24,557 bases of DNA from JADFOB01 sp964651325 (GCA_964651325.1 CAZYXP010000034.1:1-24557), one strand, 5' to 3'. Shown: positions 16,218-23,196, counted from the stretch's first letter. A program made the numbers and translations. Notes: generated from the sequence alone by a model not told the origin.

Positions 16218-16295
16218 TAAGTCCAAAGGACATGCGGCACCCGCCGTCTACCGTGGATTCGTGATCGCGATTCTTGACCTTCGACTTTGGACTTA
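16218..16295. repeat. 11-bp inverted repeat overlapping the pyrE stop
   Basis: TAAGTCCAAAG (16218-16228) and its exact reverse complement CTTTGGACTTA (16285-16295) flank 56 bp. The right arm covers the pyrE stop codon. The sequence just past that stop, AAGTCCAAAGTCGAAGGTC on the minus strand, resembles the 'SKVQSPKSKV' family of spurious dispersed repeats. Confidence 0.5.
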
Positions 16296-16817
16296 TTCCC
16301 CGATGCCCAAGTCCTTCTTCGTGAACAGCGATTCAAACACAAAGCCCGCGGCTTCAATGTTTTCTCGCGCGCCTTCTTGCCTGTCGATCACTGAGACGAT
16401 TCGCTCTACTTTGGCGCCGATTTCATGGATGGTTTTTGCCGCCTCGAGCACCTGGCCGCCCGAGGTGGCGATGTCTTCGACCAGGAGCACGCGGTCGCCA
16501 TCCACGAGCTTGCCTTCAAAGGGTTTGCTTGTGCCGTAATCTTTCTTGGCGTTGCGAATGATGACGAACGGCTTGCCGCATGACAGCGACGTGGCGGCGG
16601 CAAGCGAGACGCCGCCCAATTCCGCCCCCGCGATCAGCGTCGTGGTGTCGGTCGTGTGCTTGGCGAACATCGCGCCAAGCGCCGCAAGGATGTCCGGCTG
16701 GGTTTCAAACAGGTACTTATCGAGGTAATACTTGCTCTTGCGGCCGGAGCGCAGGGTGAAGTCTCCCTCGAGGTAGGCGGATTCCTTGATGCGCCTGGCT
16801 AGTTCGGCGTGTTCCAT
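16293..16817 (-). CDS. pyrE: Orotate phosphoribosyltransferase
   Basis: 174 aa from ATG 16815-16817; the frame is open further upstream to 16898, but that stretch overlaps the purB end and is not family-like. It converts orotate and PRPP to orotidine 5'-monophosphate in de novo pyrimidine synthesis (cytoplasmic, dimeric). Diagnostic segments are LRSGRKSKYYLDKY (22-35, orotate-binding side), a flexible lysine loop IIRNAKKDYGTSK (86-98), and the PRPP-binding motif VLLVEDIATSGGQ (110-122) with the acidic pair. The length is short but normal for the compact bacterial PyrE class. It follows purB on the same strand with a 77-bp gap, so the two are probably co-transcribed. The ribosome site is weak. 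Confidence 0.95.
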   Translation of the reverse strand: MEHAELARRIKESAYLEGDFTLRSGRKSKYYLDKYLFETQPDILAALGAMFAKHTTDTTTLIAGAELGGVSLAAATSLSCGKPFVIIRNAKKDYGTSKPFEGKLVDGDRVLLVEDIATSGGQVLEAAKTIHEIGAKVERIVSVIDRQEGARENIEAAGFVFESLFTKKDLGIGE

Positions 16818-16894
16818 TTCTCTGATTCCTTTATGCAATGGGCGACGTTTCACGCCTTCCGCACCAAAAGCCGAGGACGATGGCCGGCTACCTG

Positions 16895-18325
16895 TCACAC
16901 CGACAGCTCGGTATCCCTGTTCAGCTTGCCGCGATACCTCCGCCGCACCGGCGTCACGTGCGTTTTGACAAACTCATCCACTTGCTGCGGCGCCAGGCCA
17001 ACGTACTGCCGGGCGTCAAGCACTTTCTTCATGTCCACGCCCGCGAAGGCCGCATCGCCTCCGAGTCGCATCATCAGGTCGTTGTCTTTCCCTTCGATCT
17101 TCACGCAGGCCGCGGCCGCATGGGCATGCTTGCGGATTCGCTCGTGCAAGGCCTGCCGATCGCCGCCGCCAGCCGTTGCGGCCATCAAAATGTTTTCGGT
17201 GGCCATGAACGGTAGCTCGCTCGCCAGCCGCGCCGCAATCACCTTGGGGTAAACCACCAAGCCCCCGGCCACGTTGCCGACGATGCGCAGCATGGCGTCT
17301 GTAGCCAGGAAGGCTTCGGGAATGCTCAAACGCTTGTTGGCCGAATCGTCCAGGGTTCGCTCAAACCATTGCTCCGCGGCCGTTTGAAACGGCGAGTGCA
17401 TGAGCGAAAGGACGAACCGCGCCAGCCCCGTCGCTCGCTCGCATCGCATGGGATTCCGCTTGTAGGCCATCGCGCTCGAGCCGACCTGGGACGATTCAAA
17501 CGGCTCTTCGATTTCCTTGAGGTTGGCCAACAGGCGCATGTCGTTGGCGAACTTATGCACGCTGGTGGCCACCTGACCGAGCGTCGATGCCACCTGCGCG
17601 TCTACTTTTCGTGAATAGGTTTGACCGGTGATTGGTTCGACTTGATCGAAGCCGAGCCGCCGGGCGACGTCGCGTTCGAGCCGCGCGACTTTGGCGGCCT
17701 TTCCGTTCAGCAGAGCTGCGAAGCTCGCCTGCGTACCCGTCGTCCCCTTGACGCCGCGTAGCCGCTGTTGCTCGACGCGGTATTCCGTTTCCTCTAAGTC
17801 CCGAAGAAAATCGTAACACCACAGGGAGGCCCGTTTGCCCACGGTGGTTACCTGGGCCGGCTGAAAATGGGTGAAGCCCAGCGTCGGTAGCGCGCGGTGT
17901 TTCTTGGCAAACCTGGCCAAGAGGTCGATCACATGAGCCAGGCCGGCGGCGATCAGCTCCAATGCGTCGCGCATGATGATCAGATCGGCGTTGTCTACGA
18001 CAAACGCACTGGTGGCGCCGAGGTGCAAAATGCCTTTGGCGTCTGGGGCCAGATCGCCCCACGCGTGCAGATGGGCCATGACATCGTGCCGCAGCTTCTT
18101 TTCGTAGCGAGCGGCCTTGCGAAAGTCGATATCTTCAAGGGTGGTTTCTAGCTGGCGGATTTGCTTCGCGGTGATGTTCAAGCCGGCTTGGCGCTGAGAC
18201 TTGGCCAGCGCGAGCCACAACCGCCGCCACGTGAGGATGCGATGCCTGGCTCCAAAGAGCTCTGCCATCCGCTTCGAGGCGTAGCGACCGACGAGCGGAG
18301 ATTCGTATACATCGTGTTGTGCCAT
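16895..18325 (-). CDS. purB: Adenylosuccinate lyase, animal-like subtype
   Basis: 476 aa. It catalyses two beta-eliminations in purine synthesis: SAICAR to AICAR plus fumarate, and adenylosuccinate to AMP plus fumarate. It belongs to the fumarase/aspartase superfamily. Early on it has 'YESPLVGRYASKRM', the substrate-site 'HDVMAHLHAW' and 'LHLGATSAFVVDNADL', then 'LPTLGFTHFQPAQVTTVGKRA' holding the catalytic His. The signature loop is SSAMAYKRNP (283-292) with the catalytic Ser pair. The overall sequence is closer in style to vertebrate ADSL (which reads SSAMPYKRNP) than to the E. coli or Bacillus enzymes; position 287 is Ala where Pro is usual. ATG 18323-18325 begins the conserved N-terminus; its ribosome site is weak. 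Confidence 0.96.
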   Translation of the reverse strand: MAQHDVYESPLVGRYASKRMAELFGARHRILTWRRLWLALAKSQRQAGLNITAKQIRQLETTLEDIDFRKAARYEKKLRHDVMAHLHAWGDLAPDAKGILHLGATSAFVVDNADLIIMRDALELIAAGLAHVIDLLARFAKKHRALPTLGFTHFQPAQVTTVGKRASLWCYDFLRDLEETEYRVEQQRLRGVKGTTGTQASFAALLNGKAAKVARLERDVARRLGFDQVEPITGQTYSRKVDAQVASTLGQVATSVHKFANDMRLLANLKEIEEPFESSQVGSSAMAYKRNPMRCERATGLARFVLSLMHSPFQTAAEQWFERTLDDSANKRLSIPEAFLATDAMLRIVGNVAGGLVVYPKVIAARLASELPFMATENILMAATAGGGDRQALHERIRKHAHAAAACVKIEGKDNDLMMRLGGDAAFAGVDMKKVLDARQYVGLAPQQVDEFVKTHVTPVRRRYRGKLNRDTELSV

Positions 18326-18491
18326 CGAGCGAACCTAACGCGTTTGGATTCGTCGGCTGACCGCTTAGCCGAAAGCGGTTATTCTATCCGAAACGAGCCG
18401 TGTGGCCAGCCATGCGGGCGGCTCACGCCGCGGCGAGAAGAGGAGCGTCGGCGCGCCTCAATCGGGTTACGGACGACAGGGAAAGGATACC

Positions 18492-19712
18492 ATGAAGCAT
18501 TCGCTCAAAAGGATTTCTCATTCAGGCTGGGCGGTCGCGCTTTGCGCTTGCTTGCCCGCAGCTTGTGCGCCCGTCACCACTGGACCGCCCGCCACCGGAG
18601 ACATGCCGGGTCCTACGCCCACCCTGCTGGTCGCGGCCGCGACCACGCAAACGCCTGGGGTTTTTGAGGGGGCCACGGTGACGCTTTCCGCCTCGGCCGT
18701 CGGAGGTGTTCCGCCTTATTTCTTTCGGTGGGATCTGAACGCCGGGCCGGTGGATCTCGAGCTGACCGATCCAACGCAAGATACGCTGGTCGTTGGCCCG
18801 CTCACCGACGTGGGTCGATACGTATTCCGGATCATGGTCAGCGACAGCGCGGCCGCGCATGAAACCGCTTTTGTGACCGTTGAGGTCGGGCGGGCCGTGG
18901 AGACGGATGTGCCGCGTCTGATTGTGGTGGGCGAGCCGGCCGAGCTTGTCGCCACGAAAACGGCGGAGGCCGACACGTTGGAGTTCCGCTGGGAAATCAC
19001 CCAAGGGGAGGGGACCATCGACGCTTCGGACATGGCGACGGCCACCCTAACCGCGTCGGCCGCGCAAACGCTCCGCGTGCAGTTGACGACCTCGATCAGC
19101 ACCGCGGATGGCGAGGCGACCAACGCTGCGCAGTCTTTTGACGTTGTTTCCGTGGCCTCGCTCTCGCCCCGCGTTACTGTGTTTACGGCGTTGGGTGACA
19201 TGACGCTGGAATTGGACGCCGCGGCCGCTCCGCTGCACGCTGCCAATTTTCTGCAATACGTGGACGAGGGGTTCTACGAGGGGCTGATTTTTCATCGGAA
19301 TGCCTGCGAGCCCGATCCAATCACCGGGGACTGCCTGCCGTTCGTGTTGCAGGGCGGCGGTTATCATCGCGTTGACGCCGAGTTGGAGCTTAGAGAGCCG
19401 ACGCAGGATTCCGTTCCCGCGGAAGCGGACAACGGCCTGACCAACGCCGATCGGCTCACGGTGGCTTTGGCGCTTTCCGGGCTCGGCCCCGATTCGGGTA
19501 CGTCTCAGTTCTTCATCAACCTGAAGGACAACGCGTTTCTCGACGATCAGGCGTTTACGGTGTTTGCCCGGCTGGTGGGCGGCGATGCGACGCTTGACGC
19601 CATCCTTGCGGTCGAAACGATCGAGAGCACGATTATTCCGGGAGAACCGTCGCTGCCCATTGAAGATGTTGTGATCGATCGTATCATGCGCGTCGATGAT
19701 TCGGGGCTGTAG
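18492..19712 (+). CDS. Lipoprotein with Ig/PKD-like regions and cyclophilin-type peptidyl-prolyl isomerase domain
   Basis: 406 aa from ATG 18492, preceded by AGGGAAAGGA; the frame is open further upstream without a better start. Residues 1-25 form a lipoprotein signal with lipobox LPAAC (Cys25). Two beta-rich repeats of the PKD/Ig sort follow (about 42-130 'VTLSASAVGGVPPYFFRWDLN', and about 135-222 'TLEFRWEITQGEGTID'). From about residue 228 there is a cyclophilin-type fold: 'VTVFTALGDMTLELDAAAAPLHAANFLQYVDEGFYEGLIFHRN', 'VLQGGGY', 'GTSQFFINLKDNAFLDDQAFTVFARLVGG'. The FHR and SQFFI.L segments are active-site hallmarks. It would assist proline isomerisation of exported proteins at the membrane surface. 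A short acidic insertion after FHRN (ACEPDPITGDCLP) could make a disulfide. It is divergent from purB, with 166 bp between the two starts. Confidence 0.9.
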   Translation: MKHSLKRISHSGWAVALCACLPAACAPVTTGPPATGDMPGPTPTLLVAAATTQTPGVFEGATVTLSASAVGGVPPYFFRWDLNAGPVDLELTDPTQDTLVVGPLTDVGRYVFRIMVSDSAAAHETAFVTVEVGRAVETDVPRLIVVGEPAELVATKTAEADTLEFRWEITQGEGTIDASDMATATLTASAAQTLRVQLTTSISTADGEATNAAQSFDVVSVASLSPRVTVFTALGDMTLELDAAAAPLHAANFLQYVDEGFYEGLIFHRNACEPDPITGDCLPFVLQGGGYHRVDAELELREPTQDSVPAEADNGLTNADRLTVALALSGLGPDSGTSQFFINLKDNAFLDDQAFTVFARLVGGDATLDAILAVETIESTIIPGEPSLPIEDVVIDRIMRVDDSGL

Positions 19713-19762
19713 GCTTCGGATGCAACCCGTGAAGGTGGTGGCTGCGGCTGTCGCGGCTCGGG

Positions 19763-19785
19763 CCGCTTCCTTACGGGCGCGGTTC
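19763..19785 (-). repeat. Dispersed 23-bp repeat (copy 1)
   Basis: On the minus strand it begins GAACCGCGCCCGT and ends AAGGAAGCGG. It matches 22999-23021 at 22 of 23 positions in the opposite orientation. It lies between the lipoprotein gene and prfB. Confidence 0.7.
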
Positions 19786-19895
19786 TGATTGGCTCGGCTG
19801 CCATCTGGACGCCGTCTAAATGGAGCGGCTTTCGAGGCGCACTATCAGACGGAAAGCGCTTCTGGCGCGACTTAGAATCGAGCTTGGAACCAGCT

Positions 19896-21009
19896 ATGAA
19901 TTATACCGAACCGACCAAAGCCCTCGCCGATCTTCTGGCCCGGATCGTTGCTATCCGGGACTCTCTTTGACTTCCCTGCCAAACTTGAAGCACTAGCCGG
20001 GGTTGAAGCGAAGATGGCCGCGCCAGGGTTTTGGGATCATCCCGAGGCCGCCCAGGAAACCGTGGCCACGTTGAAATCGCTCAAGGCCGTGGTCCAGCCG
20101 ATTCAAAGCGCCATCGACCGCACGGCCGAGGTGCGCGCCATGCTCGATCTGCTGGCGGAGGAGGACGACGCGGACGTTCGAGCGGAGGTCGATGAGGGTC
20201 TCGGTCTGCTGCAAAAGGAAGCGGATCGGATCGAGCTGCTGACGCTGCTATCCGGGCCGGACGACGCACGCCCTTGCTATTTCAACATCCAAGCGGGAAC
20301 CGGCGGGGCCGACGCCTGCGACTGGGCCGAGATGCTCCTCCGGCTCTACCTGAGGTTTTTCGAGCGAAGCCGGTTTGATGTTGAGGAACTCTCCATGCGC
20401 GACGGCGAAGAGGCGGGCATTCAATCGTGCAGCCTGCTCGTCAAGGGGGCGTACGCCTACGGGCTGCTTTCCTGCGAGATTGGCGTGCATCGGCTGGTAC
20501 GCATTTCGCCGTTCAGCGCTCAGGGCAAACGCGAGACGAGCTTCGCCTCGGTGGATGTTCAGCCGGAGCTGGACAACATTGAGATCGACATCGATTGGGA
20601 TCAGCACGTCCGCGAAGATACCTACCGCGCCAGCGCCAAGGGCGGCCAGCACGTCAATAAGACTTCCTCGGCCGTGCGCCTGACGCATCTCGACAGCGGC
20701 ATCGTCGCCCAGTGTCAGAGCGAACGATCTCAACACAAGAACCGCGCCACGGCGCGCAAGATGCTCACGGCCCGGCTCTATCAGATGGAGCAGGCCAAGC
20801 GAGACAGCGAACTGGCCAAGGTCTACAGCGAAAAAGGCCAGATCGGATGGGGCAACGCCATCCGCAGCTACTTCCTCTATCCCGAACAAAGGGTCAAAGA
20901 CGCCCGCACGGGCCATACCTCTTCAGATACGCAGGGCATCCTAGACGGTGACATTCAACCCTACATCGACGCCCAACTGAGAAGCCGTGCCAAGTCGCGG
21001 CATTCCTAG
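19896..21009 (+). CDS. prfB: Peptide chain release factor 2, with programmed +1 frameshift
   Basis: Translation starts at ATG 19896 (MNYTEPTKALADLLARI...). After 24 codons it meets an in-frame UGA (19968-19970) in the canonical slippery context CTT TGA C. A +1 shift gives 'RDSL-DFPAKLEAL' and continues to the stop at 21007-21009, 370 aa in all, the usual RF2 length. RF2 recognises UGA and UAA and triggers peptide release. Its codon-recognition motif SPF is at 204-206 and its catalytic GGQ at 249-251, almost exactly the E. coli positions. The frameshift is the known autoregulation: scarce RF2 means slow termination at the UGA and more frameshifting. The upstream SD-like stimulator is weak here (CGGGA, a few nt before CTT). 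A caller ignoring the shift would start at TTG 19948. Confidence 0.96.
19965..19971 (+). promoter_or_regulatory. RF2 programmed frameshift site (CTTTGAC)
   Basis: CTT at codon 24, UGA at codon 25, then C: the exact heptamer used for +1 recoding in bacterial prfB. The stimulatory Shine-Dalgarno-like element is poorer than the AGGGGG of E. coli. Confidence 0.95.
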
Positions 21010-21029
21010 CCCGGAACCGCGCATCAGAG

Positions 21030-21049
21030 CCGAGGGCGCAAGCCCGCGG
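21030..21049. terminator. Hairpin after prfB, also REP-like (copy C)
   Basis: CCGAGGGC (21030-21037), GNRA-type loop GCAA, GCCCGCGG (21042-21049), with one A-G mismatch in the stem. It starts 21 nt after the prfB stop and is followed by the pyrimidine-rich CCTCTTTCTT, so it may terminate prfB. The GCAAGCCCGCGG side recalls the REP-like palindrome at 10107-10130. Confidence 0.5.
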
Positions 21050-21110
21050 ACCTCTTTCTTCCTGCCCAAAATCAACCGCCACACCCGCCCGACCAAATCC
21101 CGCCCTTACC

Positions 21111-21141
21111 TCCTCTTGGCGTCTTCGTGCCTTAGTGGTGG
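21111..21141 (-). repeat. Dispersed repeat, 'TTKxxRRHQE' type (copy 2)
   Basis: On the minus strand it reads CCACCACTAAGGCACGAAGA and continues CGCCAAGAGGA; the peptide equivalent is ATTKARRRQEE. It aligns with 16028-16060 with a few substitutions and a 3-nt gap. Confidence 0.6.
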
Positions 21142-21219
21142 CGTTTCTTGATGGTGCCATGCACGCTGCGCCGATTTGATCGAAATCCCGCGAAACTTCG
21201 CGAATGGCGGATTTTCCTC

Positions 21220-21248
21220 TTGACGTGCGCGTCGGTAGGGACTATATT
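21220..21248 (+). promoter_or_regulatory. Strong sigma-70 promoter for the secreted-protein cluster
   Basis: TTGACG (21220-21225), a 17-bp spacer (21226-21242), TATATT (21243-21248). It is the best promoter match in the window. It lies about 100 bp upstream of the ribosome site and ATG at 21349. Confidence 0.65.
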
Positions 21249-21348
21249 ATAGGTACATGCCGATTCGGGTGAGTTATTGGGTATTGAGCGTCGCGGGGGC
21301 GCTGACCGGTCGGCAGCGAGTCTCTTTTTTGTCGAGGAGATACATACC

Positions 21349-21459
21349 ATGAGTTTCAAGAATTGGCTACCGGTGCGCGGAGGCGCGGAGGCGCGGAGGC
21401 GCGAGCTGAAGCTCGCGGTTCGCGAGGGGCACGTAAGCGTGCTTGTGCGATGGGTTTAG
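21349..21459 (+). CDS. 36-codon leader frame ending across the next start
   Basis: ATG 21349 has the best ribosome site of this locus (GAGGAG at 21334-21339). It reads MSFKNWLPVRGGAEARR... for 36 codons to TAG 21457-21459. It overlaps ATG 21450 of the secreted-protein frame by 10 nt. Most of it is translated repeat: three 8-bp tandem units and two palindromes. It is either a translated leader that couples to ATG 21450, or the true N-terminus of the downstream gene thrown out of frame by the repeat. I favour the second because MSFKNWL plus the downstream hydrophobic stretch would make a normal signal peptide. Confidence 0.5.
   Translation: MSFKNWLPVRGGAEARRRELKLAVREGHVSVLVRWV
21375..21398 (+). 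repeat. Three exact tandem copies of an 8-bp unit (GCGCGGAG)
   Basis: Units are at 21375-21382, 21383-21390 and 21391-21398, with a partial fourth (GCGCGAGC) merging into the palindrome. Because 8 is not a multiple of 3, gain or loss of a unit changes the reading frame of the gene starting at 21349. Loss of one unit (or gain of two) joins it to the long downstream frame. Confidence 0.85.
21399..21442. repeat. REP-like palindrome pair (copy B) inside an N-terminal coding region
   Basis: First stem: GCGAGC (21401-21406), loop TGAA, GCTCGC (21411-21416), plus one C-G pair. It is the same form as copy A at 10107-10130, with a compensatory G-C to A-T change in the stem. Second stem: GCACG (21429-21433), loop TAAG, CGTGC (21438-21442). 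Confidence 0.6.
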
Positions 21460-21899
21460 GCGCCATAGCGCTGGCCCTCGGGGGTGGGGTTACACTCATG
21501 GCGGAGGGGCCGCCGCAAATCCCGCTGGCGCCGGGCTGGTGGTGGACGGCGGATTCCGGAACGTGCCTCAGTAGTGCCCCATGCGAATGGACCGAGCCCC
21601 TCAATTGGGATTGGATCAATAGTCCGCTCTTCCCCCCGATCCCCTATCCTTCCAATAGCGGCGAGGACGTGTGGATTTCGCTGACTACCGAGGGCACCAT
21701 TGAATTGGCCCAGGTTACGGTCAACCAACTCGAAATCCGCCTTGACGAGATTGATTTGCACCTGACCAAAGCTCCATTTACGCCCATTCCGCTGGCCTGT
21801 GACCATCTGAAGATCATATCCACCGGCGATTCCGTGCCGGTGATTCTGCCGGTTTCCATAACCATGACCAACGGGGCGTCTTTGACGACGGTGAACTAG
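21450..21899 (+). CDS. Secreted protein of unknown function, N-terminus disrupted or phase-variable
   Basis: 149 aa if started at ATG 21450; the frame is open back to 21363. After MGLGAIALALGGGVTLMA, a hydrophobic signal core, the mature part begins about AEGPPQIPL. It contains a Trp/Cys-rich stretch (GWWWTADSGTCLSSAPCEW...LNWDW), then beta-strand-like alternating segments (TIELAQVTVNQLEIRLDEIDLHLT). It ends 'TNGASLTTVN'. ATG 21450 has no ribosome site of its own and its signal lacks a basic n-region. Both defects would be cured if this frame joined the ATG at 21349, which one 8-bp repeat deletion would achieve. The pattern 'W...W.....P...ED.' resembles the start of the next gene's product, suggesting related surface proteins. 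No enzymatic motif is visible. Confidence 0.65.
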   Translation: MGLGAIALALGGGVTLMAEGPPQIPLAPGWWWTADSGTCLSSAPCEWTEPLNWDWINSPLFPPIPYPSNSGEDVWISLTTEGTIELAQVTVNQLEIRLDEIDLHLTKAPFTPIPLACDHLKIISTGDSVPVILPVSITMTNGASLTTVN

Positions 21900-21933
21900 C
21901 GCCAACCCAACACGGTTGGTTTGGTGTTGCGCT
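21898..21933. other. Intercistronic hairpin overlapping the stop codon
   Basis: AGCGC/GCGCT, AAC/GTT and CCAA/TTGG pair in order (12 bp with one bulged base on each side) around a 10-nt loop at 21911-21920. No U-run follows. It may stabilise the 3' end or attenuate readthrough to the next gene. Confidence 0.45.
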
Positions 21934-21966
21934 GTAATTGCAAGGGTAAGCGACAAATAGATGACA

Positions 21967-21983
21967 TCCGCCTATCGGGCGGA
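21967..21983. other. Small hairpin in the leader of the second secreted-protein gene
   Basis: TCCGCC (21967-21972), loop TATCG, GGCGGA (21978-21983): a perfect 6-bp stem ending about 11 nt before the AAGGAAG ribosome site of the gene at 22007. It matches no riboswitch class that I recognise. Confidence 0.4.
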
Positions 21984-22006
21984 AAACCATAGAAAAGGAA
22001 GTAATT

Positions 22007-22951
22007 ATGAGAACGCATGGTAGCATTCTCTTGATCGCGGTGGCGCTCTGCGCCGCGGTTGCGCCGGCATTGGGACAAAGCTGTGAAAAGGTTTACGTCG
22101 GTCCGAACAATGGAAACTGGCTTGAGGATACGTGGTGGTCACCACCTTTCGCGCCCGGCCCTCTCGATTCTGTCTGCATTCCACCCGACAAGACGGTTCA
22201 GCTTCTCAGTCTGGTCGGCCAGGTTCATGGGTTCTGCAAGTCCATCTGGATTCAGAAAGCCCTGCCCCTCGGGCAGCCCGGCACGGTCAACATCCGCCAA
22301 GGGGGTCGACTCCACATCACCGATACCAGTACCGTGGACGGTAGGCTTGCCATCGAGAAGGGCGGGCAGCTCCTGATCGAAGGCGACATGACGATATGGG
22401 GCGGTGGCGGTGAAATTGTCGGCCTGACAGTGGGGGCCGCCCAGGAGGGCAGGATCGTCCTGGTGGATCACACCCTGTGGCTGCGGAGCACGTGGCCTAT
22501 CGACCCGGAGTCCCTGCTCACAGTCCATGGCCTGTTGGAAATCGGCTGTGTAGGCAACGATCCCTGTCCGGCCGCGATGCTGACCAATGACGCCATCGTC
22601 GTCGCCGACGACGGCCGGCTGCGCATCGGCCCGCTTCAAACGCAGGATCCCATGGATTCGACCGCCATAGGCGGACCGTACGGCGTTTGGCGCGCCGAAA
22701 ACGACGGGGAGTTGCTCTTTACCGTGCCGGTCCTCGGCACCGCGCCGTGGGAGTTGTTGGATAGCGCGGACGCTGAAATCGTGCTCGATGAGCCGAGCAC
22801 CAAGCTATTCGGCCCCATGACGATTCAGAAGGGCACGCTGCGGATTCGCGGAAACGTGAAGACCACAGGGAATCTCGCCTTCACTTCGGTCAGTGGTTCG
22901 AGTCCGTCGATCGTCTTGGAGAATGGCAGCAGCGTGGAGTTTGGCAACTAG
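22007..22951 (+). CDS. Secreted beta-helix-like surface protein
   Basis: 314 aa. ATG 22007 is preceded by AAGGAAG with good spacing. Residues 1-23 form a Sec signal (MRTHGSILLIAVALCAAVAPALG, probable cleavage before QSCEK). The mature start 'VGPNNGNWLEDTWWSP...PGPLDSVCIPPDKTV' is the 'W....W...P...D.V.IP' entry common in large bacterial surface proteins with stacked beta-strands. Then come short rungs rich in Gly and aliphatic residues ('GGRLHITDTSTVDGRLAIEKGGQLLIEGDMTIWGGG', 'GTLRIRGNVKTTGNL'), suggesting a right-handed beta-helix. Four Cys lie in the first half plus a Cys pair around 185-191. It ends 'LENGSSVEFGN' with no anchor, dockerin or PEP-CTERM tail, so it is either free or incomplete by design. 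No catalytic residues are apparent. Confidence 0.8.
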   Translation: MRTHGSILLIAVALCAAVAPALGQSCEKVYVGPNNGNWLEDTWWSPPFAPGPLDSVCIPPDKTVQLLSLVGQVHGFCKSIWIQKALPLGQPGTVNIRQGGRLHITDTSTVDGRLAIEKGGQLLIEGDMTIWGGGGEIVGLTVGAAQEGRIVLVDHTLWLRSTWPIDPESLLTVHGLLEIGCVGNDPCPAAMLTNDAIVVADDGRLRIGPLQTQDPMDSTAIGGPYGVWRAENDGELLFTVPVLGTAPWELLDSADAEIVLDEPSTKLFGPMTIQKGTLRIRGNVKTTGNLAFTSVSGSSPSIVLENGSSVEFGN

Positions 22952-22963
22952 CGGTCTAGCTGT

Positions 22964-23092
22964 CGTGATTCAGTTTTGGGGAGGCGTGGCGTTGATCCGA
23001 ACCGCGCCCGTCAGGAAGCGGCTTGGCCGAAGCAACCGATGCCCGTTCCTTACGGTCGGGGTTCGGATAGAAGGCCAACTGCTTGAATCACG
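22964..23092. repeat. Nested inverted-repeat element (BIME-like), repeat copies 2 and 3
   Basis: Outer arms are CGTGATTCA (22964-22972) and TGAATCACG (23084-23092), exact complements. Inner arms are 22995-23021 (starts ATCCGAACCGCGCCCGT) and 23042-23068 (ends GGTCGGGGTTCGGAT), 27 nt each and mostly complementary. The left inner arm matches the repeat at 19763-19785 at 22 of 23 positions. The element fills the gap between two secreted-protein genes and contains no plausible gene. Confidence 0.7.
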
Positions 23093-23196
23093 GCACCAGA
23101 TAGCGAGGTCTTTCTCGTGTGTCGGGTGGCGCCCAACGGCGCCGCCCGGCATGCGCTTTGTCGTCTAACGACGCGAATATCCGCGGGTATCAAGCA

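Noticed and set aside
21967..21994. Leader hairpin as a riboswitch
   Set aside because: A single 6-bp stem only; no conserved aptamer core that I recognise (not GEMM, cobalamin, SAM or preQ1).
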